A DNA stretch of 64,000 bases from Apilactobacillus quenuiae (GTDB lineage: Bacteria; Bacillota; Bacilli; Lactobacillales; Lactobacillaceae): contig NZ_POSN01000001.1 of NCBI RefSeq assembly GCF_002994005.1, positions 248,001 through 312,000 of the forward strand, written 5' to 3'. Both the position numbers and the translations under genes were made by a program. The notes under the pieces are model-generated. The model searched no databases and had not been told where the DNA came from. It saw only the letters and a program-made list of their open reading frames with translations. Within the stretch, counting starts at the first letter, position 1, and the number at the start of each line of letters is the position of its first letter. Below are positions 58,359 to 64,000 of this stretch, piece by piece.

Positions 58359-58388
58359 TTGACTTTATATATAAGTATTAACTATAAT
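58359..58388 (+). promoter_or_regulatory. Promoter of antisense RNA, copy 2
   Basis: TTGACT, 18-base spacer, TATAAT, identical in layout to copy 1. Confidence 0.85.
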
Positions 58389-58394
58389 ATTAAT

Positions 58395-58512
58395 TGTGAA
58401 GTAAGGAGATATTCATATCTTCTCTATGTTATGATTCTGATAGGTCATAGCATTCGAATGAAAACAAAAAAATACCTACTAGCTATTAATTTAGTTAGTA
58501 GGTATTTTTTTA
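58395..58512 (+). ncRNA. Putative antitoxin small RNA, copy 2
   Basis: About 118 bases, ending in the terminator at 58470-58512. The 5' 14-base and 17-base pairing blocks are identical to copy 1, so each RNA should neutralise both toxins. The internal stem keeps pairing through a U-G change (GTTATGA / TCATAGC). Confidence 0.8.
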
Positions 58513-58517
58513 TATTA

Positions 58518-59339
58518 TTATTTAATTTTTTCTGAGAAGTCAGTATTGGCACTCACATAGCCCAGATGAGTTTGTAGTCGTGTGATTTTTCCATGCTTAA
58601 CTACTTTAGCGTAGAATCGTGATTTTGGTGCAAATCGTGGCTCACGTTTAGTTTTGAAGTCTAGGTCATGATAAACGTTCAACATGGAATCGGCTTCAAA
58701 TAGTTCACCTTGTTGCCAGTATGTTGGTTTCTTTTTGGCAGGCTTTTCTTCTTTAACTCCGTTGGCTAGTTCGCCAACATAGTCCTGGTTTAAATCAAAA
58801 CTAATTCCATTAGCATTAGCGGTAGAAGTGAATTGCCATGCATCAGCACCACCCGGTTTAATCGAGCCATATGATGCGATCCAAACTTTAGCATTCTTTA
58901 ATTTACCAGTTTGAATACCATTATTAGCATAATCAAGCATGGAGCCCATTGAATATACATAAATGTTTTTATATCCATATTCATTTAAGGCTTTAATGAA
59001 TTCATTCAGTTTATTAGTTAAATTTGCTAATCTAACTTCAGCATCAATCATGAGAACAGTTGATTTATCCGCTCCTACTTGTTTTAAAGCATTTAAGAAG
59101 TTATTTACTTCAGCTTCTACACTGCCACGGAAAAAGTGATAGCAAGAGAACGATCCGAATAATTTATAACTTGATGATACTTGGGACTTCATTACAGGAT
59201 TGGTCCATGAATCGCCATCACTAAGTAAAATACAAGTTGATTTAATCTTGTATTTTGATTTGGCAGATTTCAAGAAGTTGACATAATGGTCATAATCAGA
59301 AGTCCATTGATAATTAGATACATCTGCAAAATATTCCAT
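58518..59339 (-). CDS. Phage endolysin, GH25 muramidase
   Basis: A 273-residue lysozyme that cuts the cell wall to release phage. The GH25 barrel has Asp6 (ADVSNYQW), YHFF near 67 and the DxE pair Asp99/Glu101 (MIDAEV). After a Lys-rich linker near 205, the last 60 residues (YWQQGELFEADSMLN, KREPRFAPKSRFYAKVV) are a wall-binding module of the DUF5776 kind. No signal peptide, so it depends on the holin next to it. Confidence 0.93.
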   Translation of the reverse strand: MEYFADVSNYQWTSDYDHYVNFLKSAKSKYKIKSTCILLSDGDSWTNPVMKSQVSSSYKLFGSFSCYHFFRGSVEAEVNNFLNALKQVGADKSTVLMIDAEVRLANLTNKLNEFIKALNEYGYKNIYVYSMGSMLDYANNGIQTGKLKNAKVWIASYGSIKPGGADAWQFTSTANANGISFDLNQDYVGELANGVKEEKPAKKKPTYWQQGELFEADSMLNVYHDLDFKTKREPRFAPKSRFYAKVVKHGKITRLQTHLGYVSANTDFSEKIK

Positions 59340-59350
59340 AATTTCACCTC

Positions 59351-59728
59351 CTAGTCTTTATGAATAGTGACAATTTGTTTATCAGCATCATCTAAAGTGT
59401 CATTAATGAATTTGTGAACGTCACCACCGCTATTTTTATAGTTTTGGTAGACTTTTTCGATAACTCCATTGATAGTTGATTCTGGTAAACTAATACCAAT
59501 ATTTGATAACTTCTTAGTCAATAATCTAATGGCCGATTGTAGCTTTTGATTATTAGTTAAATCAGCACGTTGAGCTAATGGCACTACAATAGCATATGCT
59601 AATTTTTCTGCAAATTGTAAATTTTGCATTCTATGTTTCCCTTTAATAATTGGTAAGGCCTTAACTAAAATTGTTGCTGCGGTTCCGCTTGTAATTAATC
59701 CTACTAACCAGTTTAATAATTGATCCAT
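59351..59728 (-). CDS. Phage holin, LLH/superfamily 6 type
   Basis: 125 residues: one N-terminal membrane helix (LLNWLVGLITSGTAATILVK), then a basic patch and a long helical soluble part (FAEKLAYAIVVPLAQRADLT). It forms the membrane lesion that lets the endolysin out. Position directly before the lysin agrees. Confidence 0.85.
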   Translation of the reverse strand: MDQLLNWLVGLITSGTAATILVKALPIIKGKHRMQNLQFAEKLAYAIVVPLAQRADLTNNQKLQSAIRLLTKKLSNIGISLPESTINGVIEKVYQNYKNSGGDVHKFINDTLDDADKQIVTIHKD

Positions 59729-59730
59729 AA

Positions 59731-59985
59731 TTATCTATTCTCCTTTTTGTTTTTCCAATCTTCTAGATCATGAATTCTAGTTTCATGATTTTCAATTTTT
59801 AAATCTCGTTTAAAAAACTCACTTTTTGAATCTGCATAATGTTTATTTAGGGCTTGTTTTAATCCATCTACACTTTCAGTAAAGTTCTTAAAAACTCCAC
59901 TAAGTTTAGATACCACCCAAGCAACACCACCCATAACAGTTACTAAGCTGGCAATGTCGCTCCAATTATGAATAAAAAAATTCAA
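59731..59985 (-). CDS. Small membrane-anchored phage protein next to the holin
   Basis: 84 residues from a TTG start at 59985 behind AAAGGAA. A membrane segment (DIASLVTVMGGVAWVVSKL) is followed by a charged coiled coil ending HETRIHDLEDWKNKKENR. Similar proteins in this place act as second holins or anti-holins (XhlA-like). The longer ATG frame starts inside a terminator and is rejected. Confidence 0.65.
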   Translation of the reverse strand: MNFFIHNWSDIASLVTVMGGVAWVVSKLSGVFKNFTESVDGLKQALNKHYADSKSEFFKRDLKIENHETRIHDLEDWKNKKENR

Positions 59986-60018
59986 TTTTAACCATTCCTT
60001 TCTAAATTTTTGCAAAAT

Positions 60019-60048
60019 AAAAACGCCTAACTATTGTTGAGGCGTTGG
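60019..60048 (-). terminator. Terminator in the lysis cassette
   Basis: AACGCCT / AGGCGTT around the stop codon of the 50-residue gene, followed by TTTTTATTTT on the minus strand. Confidence 0.75.
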
Positions 60049-60183
60049 TTGATTAAAAATAATATTGAAATCAGATTGTGGAATCATAAATGGTACATAA
60101 TTTTGAATGGTGGGCTTATCCAAAACTCCTTGTTGATACTCATATTGTAGATACTTGCCCATATCAGTTAGTTCATTATTCAT
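60031..60183 (-). CDS. Small phage protein, 50 residues
   Basis: MNNELTDMGKYLQYEYQQGV, then LDKPTIQNYVPFMIPQSDF and a Gln-rich end. AGGAGG lies eight bases upstream and the start overlaps the previous stop by eight bases. Position and size resemble XkdX-like proteins between tail fibre and lysis genes, but the motif is not clear. Confidence 0.65.
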   Translation of the reverse strand: MNNELTDMGKYLQYEYQQGVLDKPTIQNYVPFMIPQSDFNIIFNQPTPQQ

Positions 60184-60625
60184 GTGTATTGCCTCCTACA
60201 TTTTGTTTGTTAGCATCATCAGCAGTTTGTTGGCCATTTCCACCTAGTGAATTTACCTTTTCAACTAAAGCATTGATGGCGTTACCTTGCATCTTATTTT
60301 GCAGGGATAATTGTTGATTAGATTTATTCAAGTTAGTATTTTCGTCCTGCAAGTGTTTAATATTGGTTTGAAGTGTACCTAGTTGAGCAGACATATCATC
60401 TACAGCACCTTTATATTTCATTTCAATTTTTTGTTCGTCAGTAGCTGGATAATCTGGTGGGAATTGAAGTGCTTGTTTGGTTTCGTCCCAGAATATTTTA
60501 TTGGTGATATATCCTAGTAGCTGCGCTTGATATCCACTTACTATAACTAGTTGGTAGCCTTCTTGTTGCGTATCTGATACGTTTTGAACATAATTATTTT
60601 TATCTAAAGTTACATATTTTTGCAT
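60176..60625 (-). CDS. Phage tail accessory protein with coiled coil
   Basis: 149 residues. The N-terminal part (YVTLDKNNYVQNVSDTQQEG, FWDETKQALQFPP) resembles the small head of phage tail-tip proteins. Residues about 70-125 form a coiled coil (LGTLQTNIKHLQDENTNLNK) and the tail is Gly/Asn-rich. Probably a minor tail or baseplate component. Confidence 0.65.
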   Translation of the reverse strand: MQKYVTLDKNNYVQNVSDTQQEGYQLVIVSGYQAQLLGYITNKIFWDETKQALQFPPDYPATDEQKIEMKYKGAVDDMSAQLGTLQTNIKHLQDENTNLNKSNQQLSLQNKMQGNAINALVEKVNSLGGNGQQTADDANKQNVGGNTHE

Positions 60626-60640
60626 TTGAAATCCTCCTTT

Positions 60641-61201
60641 TTAATATTCATCAATTTCATCAAAGATTAAATAATAATCATAAAAATAGTTTCCAATAAA
60701 GCTAGTAGGTTGTCCGTTCATATCATGAATGTATAGTGTATCTACACCATTAGTGCCTATATAAACAGAATAACTTGGTTTTTGTATCATTCCCATGTTA
60801 TTTCTAAAGGGTCCAATTCCTAAACTAGTAGGATTGTTTTTAATCAAATCATCTTTAGATATTCTAAAAATATCATCGTAGTCTGGCATGATATTTAAAG
60901 AGTTATCAATTTTATTATTGTTACCATCATAGAAGTAGGCACATGTATCAAAATGGTCTTTTGGTTTAAAAATAAATTCTATTCCATTTTTTAATTTTGA
61001 AAATGGTTTATTTAGCTTAATGGTTCCACTATCATTGGTTGCTATATCCCTATGATTAAAGCGATTATAATATCCAGCAAATAATGTAGGAGTATTCCAT
61101 AAAACATTAGGTTTTTGATTATTAATATCATAAATTTTAAGCCATTGGCCATTGTGCATAACTAAAGCATAGTCAGCGTTAGCAATTATCCCTTTTTCCA
61201 T
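60641..61201 (-). CDS. Unknown phage tail-region protein, 186 residues
   Basis: Begins MEKGIIANADYALVMHNGQW LKIYD-like, a start shared with the gene at 61266 (EKxxIANAxxA...LLKIYD). The rest is beta-rich with many Asn, Asp and aromatic residues (YFYDGNNNKID, PSYSVYIGTNGVDTLYIHD), as in receptor-binding or baseplate decoration proteins. Function not assigned. Confidence 0.6.
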   Translation of the reverse strand: MEKGIIANADYALVMHNGQWLKIYDINNQKPNVLWNTPTLFAGYYNRFNHRDIATNDSGTIKLNKPFSKLKNGIEFIFKPKDHFDTCAYFYDGNNNKIDNSLNIMPDYDDIFRISKDDLIKNNPTSLGIGPFRNNMGMIQKPSYSVYIGTNGVDTLYIHDMNGQPTSFIGNYFYDYYLIFDEIDEY

Positions 61202-61228
61202 ATAATTTCCTCTTTTTAGAATGTTAAA

Positions 61229-61260
61229 TAAAAAGCACTTACTTTTTTGTAAGTGCTTGG
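61229..61260 (-). terminator. Terminator within the late phage genes
   Basis: AAGCACTTAC / GTAAGTGCTT followed by TTTATT on the minus strand, after the 131-residue gene. Confidence 0.85.
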
Positions 61261-61265
61261 ATAAG

Positions 61266-61661
61266 TTAATTTATTTTCTTTAATTTACATTTTATATCTA
61301 TAGGTATAGCAGTACCAAATTTAACATTTTTTCTATGCCCATAAACTTTTAAATCTCCATTTTTCTGTGACTTTGCACGAAAACCACTTGCTAATTGAGT
61401 AGATTTTTCGGATTTATGTGTTTCTAGAAAAAACAAATGGTCTTTCTTGGGCATAATATAGACAGCTCCTCTATTGTTTTTACCATCTGTATTTACTACA
61501 CCTATCATTCTATTTTGATACTCATTATATAGAACAGTTCCCTTTCCATTTGTGAAAGAAAGAGGTTCCCAATCATTTTTTGCATCATATATTTTTAATA
61601 ATTCATCTTTTCCTTTGTAATAAGCAGCTTTAGCATTCGCAATCTTAGCTTTTTCTACCAT
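61266..61661 (-). CDS. Unknown phage tail-region protein, 131 residues
   Basis: Its N-terminus (MVEKAKIANAKAAYYKGKDE then LLKIYD) parallels the 186-residue neighbour; the C-terminal parts differ (FRAKSQKNGDLKVYGHRKN here). A short helical tag joined to variable beta domains fits exchangeable parts of an adhesion device. No family recognised. Confidence 0.6.
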   Translation of the reverse strand: MVEKAKIANAKAAYYKGKDELLKIYDAKNDWEPLSFTNGKGTVLYNEYQNRMIGVVNTDGKNNRGAVYIMPKKDHLFFLETHKSEKSTQLASGFRAKSQKNGDLKVYGHRKNVKFGTAIPIDIKCKLKKIN

Positions 61662-61699
61662 ATAATATTATTCTCCCCTTTAAAATTATATACTTACTA

Positions 61700-62740
61700 T
61701 TATTGTAGCCCATCATTAGTAACTATGGCAATGGTTCCTTCTGGGGCAGAAGTTTTAGTAACGTCATTTAAGTTACTAAAAAACTTTATTCCAGCTTCTA
61801 CTTGCCAGCCACTCCACTTAACCACATCTTTAAACAGATGATTATGGGCAGAATTTTTAATATTATCTACATAACTTAAGTAAACATCATTAGCCACTGT
61901 ATACTTATGAGCAATACCATATGAACTAAAATTACCCGGAATGTTGTAGACGTTTGAGCAGTTATAGTAACCATCAGGTTGACTGCCAATATTTAGTAAA
62001 TCGCCACTCAAATTGCCTACTTTATGATAGCTTTGATTTATGGCATCAGTCTTTGCTGAACTAATATCACTAGATAATTGATCATGTGACTTATCAACTA
62101 AATTGCTGGCGTAATTGTTAGAATCTTGAATTCTACCATTAATCTGTGTTTGTAGATTATCTCGATTACTATCTGAATGACTAATGGAATCAGTTTTGGC
62201 TTGTGCGATATTTTTGCTGACTACGGAATCTGGTCCACTAATATTTTGTGCAATGTCTGCTTTTAAAGTTTCCAGTTCATCATGAGTTACATACACATCA
62301 TTTTTAACTGTCAATTGAACATTTTCAGAGTTGCTAAATCCAATAGTGATTGATGGAACTAATGTAATTGGTGTATCTGCTTGCTTTTCAATTACAAAAG
62401 GTTCAGTGGCTTGAGCAACCGCAAATAATTTTCTATTATTGCTTGATTCATTTAAATAACCACTTAATCCAATTAATTGTGCAGTGTAATTTATATTAAT
62501 TCCGCTATTGCTAATAACAGCACTGGCAGTAAAAGAATTAGCTGTTTGACTAACATTATTAACATCAAAAGATAAAGCGTTACTAAAGTCATTTAAGTTC
62601 AATGAATCAGGTGTTTTACCTTCTGGAACGTCAGTATTTAAAACTAGCATTTTATCAATAATCGGATTTTCTTTATTAGTAATTGAATCAGTCATAAGTG
62701 TAATTCCATCTTTTGTGACTAATTTATTATCATATTTCAT
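61700..62740 (-). CDS. Phage tail fibre / receptor-binding protein
   Basis: 346 residues. The first 120 (YDNKLVTKDGITLMTDSITN, YTAQLIGLSGYLNES, KLFAVAQATEPFVI) resemble the tail-collar fibre N-terminal domain that attaches to the baseplate. The middle is helical and repetitive (SHSDSNRDNLQTQINGRIQD). The C-terminus (YNIPGNFSSYGIAHKYTV, VVKWSGWQVEAGIKFF) looks like a binding tip. Determines host range. Confidence 0.8.
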   Translation of the reverse strand: MKYDNKLVTKDGITLMTDSITNKENPIIDKMLVLNTDVPEGKTPDSLNLNDFSNALSFDVNNVSQTANSFTASAVISNSGININYTAQLIGLSGYLNESSNNRKLFAVAQATEPFVIEKQADTPITLVPSITIGFSNSENVQLTVKNDVYVTHDELETLKADIAQNISGPDSVVSKNIAQAKTDSISHSDSNRDNLQTQINGRIQDSNNYASNLVDKSHDQLSSDISSAKTDAINQSYHKVGNLSGDLLNIGSQPDGYYNCSNVYNIPGNFSSYGIAHKYTVANDVYLSYVDNIKNSAHNHLFKDVVKWSGWQVEAGIKFFSNLNDVTKTSAPEGTIAIVTNDGLQ

Positions 62741-62750
62741 ATTAACCTCC

Positions 62751-63314
62751 TTATATACTAAAATATTTGTCTAAGCTAACAATTCCACCTGTATGGATAT
62801 TGGCATCTATCTTAAGTGAAAAACTAATTTCAGCAATTTTTATTCCATATAAGACAGCACTTTGTAGCTGATCCAATAACCATGCTGTTTTTTGATTAGT
62901 ATCTAGCTGATTAGCTGGAATTTTATCAATTACTACTTGATTAGGCTTGTCATTACCATGTATAAAGAACTGGTTAGGACTAATTCCTAATGTGCTAGAA
63001 ACAAGCTTATATAGTGATTTTGAAGTTCCATCAGAATTTTTTTGATATCTTTTTGACTTAATCTTAAATCTGTAAAAATCATCGTCTGCTCCATTACGAG
63101 CAACTCCCAAATCATTTCCTAAATAATCTAGAGGCAAGCCTTTAGCATTGTCTACTGAACGCCATAAATCAATTTTATTAATTAGATTTTGAATGTTTAT
63201 TAATTCTTTTCCCTCAATGTCAAAAAATAATTGCCAATTGGTAGAATCATCAGTCTTAAAAGCATCTGATAGAATATTTAAAATTGAGTTTATATCATAC
63301 AATTGATTATTCAT
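62751..63314 (-). CDS. Phage tail protein, YmfQ/DUF2313-like
   Basis: 187 residues. LDYLGNDLGVARNGADDDFY and KSLYKLVSSTLGISPNQFFI are the blocks seen in Mu-type baseplate-wedge proteins that follow baseplate J. Start overlaps the baseplate J stop by eight bases. Confidence 0.8.
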   Translation of the reverse strand: MNNQLYDINSILNILSDAFKTDDSTNWQLFFDIEGKELINIQNLINKIDLWRSVDNAKGLPLDYLGNDLGVARNGADDDFYRFKIKSKRYQKNSDGTSKSLYKLVSSTLGISPNQFFIHGNDKPNQVVIDKIPANQLDTNQKTAWLLDQLQSAVLYGIKIAEISFSLKIDANIHTGGIVSLDKYFSI

Positions 63315-64000
63315 TTTGAACCACCACCACTAAATCAGTTTGTGGATTGGTAACAACACCACTATTAAAAGATTCCATTTGAACATCTTTTGCTTGTAAA
63401 TTATTTGAATCACTACCAATTAAAATATCTGCATCATCAACACTATCAATGTTTAATGCTAGCTTTATAAATTGCTTGTACTTAATATGATTACCCATCG
63501 GTACATTTGCTACATAATCAGCAATTGATTTTTTTAAATCATCAACTGAATTAGTATCATCAAAATTAGCATTCACTTTTAAAGTAATCTTTGCATAAAT
63601 GTTTATTGGCTTTGATTCGCTAAAATAAATAGATTGTTTATGGCCACCTTCATCAGTAGCCACATATTCAACGTTTCCAGAAGTGTGTACTCCAAATCCA
63701 TAAGCATTGAAAAGCGCTTGTCCTATATCTTCCTTACGACCACCTTGCACAAAGAATTGAACTGATCCAGGAGCAGTCCCATTTTCATTAGTATTGTCTA
63801 AATCTTTGTTCCAATCAGAATCAACTAATTGAACTCCAGGAACTTTTAATAGTGCAGACGTAATTCCATTTTTAGTTCCACCACCAGGTGATTCATTTGA
63901 TAAATGAATTCTATCTCTATAATCTTGGTCAGATTCCTGATCAGAACCGCCTGCTGCATTGGTAGGATTATTTACACTATCAATTCCATTAGGCTGATCA
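63307..64000 (-). CDS. Phage baseplate J-like protein, 5' part outside the window
   Basis: The frame is open from 63307 to the window edge (231 codons seen). AAGGSDQESDQDYRDRIHLS and the PGGGTKNGITSALLKVPGV block are typical of baseplate J, the wedge protein of contractile (Mu/P2-like) tails. The C-terminal domain follows (FFVQGGRKEDIGQALFNAYG). An internal GTG at 63750 is not a start: the open frame and homology-type sequence continue upstream. Confidence 0.88.
   Translation of the reverse strand, partial: DQPNGIDSVNNPTNAAGGSDQESDQDYRDRIHLSNESPGGGTKNGITSALLKVPGVQLVDSDWNKDLDNTNENGTAPGSVQFFVQGGRKEDIGQALFNAYGFGVHTSGNVEYVATDEGGHKQSIYFSESKPINIYAKITLKVNANFDDTNSVDDLKKSIADYVANVPMGNHIKYKQFIKLALNIDSVDDADILIGSDSNNLQAKDVQMESFNSGVVTNPQTDLVVVVQNE

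Noticed and set aside
60090-60317. 75-codon plus-strand ORF in the phage late region
   Set aside because: Antisense to two minus-strand phage genes with good ribosome sites; Cys/Trp-rich chance sequence.

Overview
The window is an AT-rich stretch from a member of the Lactobacillales, most likely Lactobacillaceae. The evidence is the conserved gene order rpsB-tsf-pyrH-frr-uppS-cdsA-rseP-proS-polC / rimP-nusA-ylxR-ylxQ-infB-rbfA-truB-ribF-hrcA-grpE-dnaK-dnaJ-lepA, a mevalonate-pathway HMG-CoA synthase, a CIRCE element, a PyrR-type leader and a Gram-positive SOS box. Genus and species cannot be fixed from the sequence alone. I found no rRNA, tRNA or CRISPR array.

Region 1 (1-45.3 kb) is core chromosome, almost all on the minus strand. 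From left to right it holds: an HAD phosphatase cut by the window edge; dtd, rel, rsmE, prmA and a 3-methyladenine glycosylase; a small unknown gene; a multi-pass membrane protein; a very large three-enzyme teichoic-acid protein; a uracil permease with a PyrR attenuator; lepA; the hrcA-grpE-dnaK-dnaJ chaperone operon under CIRCE; ribF, truB, rbfA, infB, ylxQ, ylxR, nusA, rimP; polC and proS; rseP, cdsA, uppS, an unknown gene, frr, pyrH, tsf, rpsB; then yazA, a tRNA methyltransferase, plsC, yneF, ynzC, lexA with its SOS box, a nucleoside deoxyribosyltransferase and mvaS. Many starts were moved to the codon with the best Shine-Dalgarno sequence, several of them TTG or GTG.

Region 2 (about 45.3-58.1 kb) is accessory DNA. 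It starts with a GH20 hexosaminidase and then becomes a patchwork of broken genes (monooxygenase with a stop codon, truncated phage lysin, frameshifted DUF4352-type protein, other remnants). It also holds intact cargo: an AfsA-like hotdog protein in one operon with a MATE transporter and a short signal-peptide-like ORF, and a cluster of an Apea-type HEPN protein with several uncharacterised membrane proteins.

Region 3 (58.1-64 kb, minus strand) is the distal end of a contractile-tail prophage: baseplate J, a YmfQ-like tail protein, tail fibre, accessory tail genes, holin and GH25 lysin. The phage continues beyond the right edge.

The most striking structure is a pair of near-identical loci of about 400 bases at 47.6-48.0 and 58.1-58.5 kb. 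Each encodes a 33-residue hydrophobic peptide with a basic tail, and a divergently transcribed small RNA. The 5' end of the small RNA can pair over the peptide's Shine-Dalgarno and start codon (17 bp containing three G-U pairs, a 3-base bulge, then 14 perfect bp). I interpret these as duplicated type I toxin-antitoxin modules. They lie at both ends of the 10.5 kb cargo region, each next to a copy of the phage lysin 3' end.
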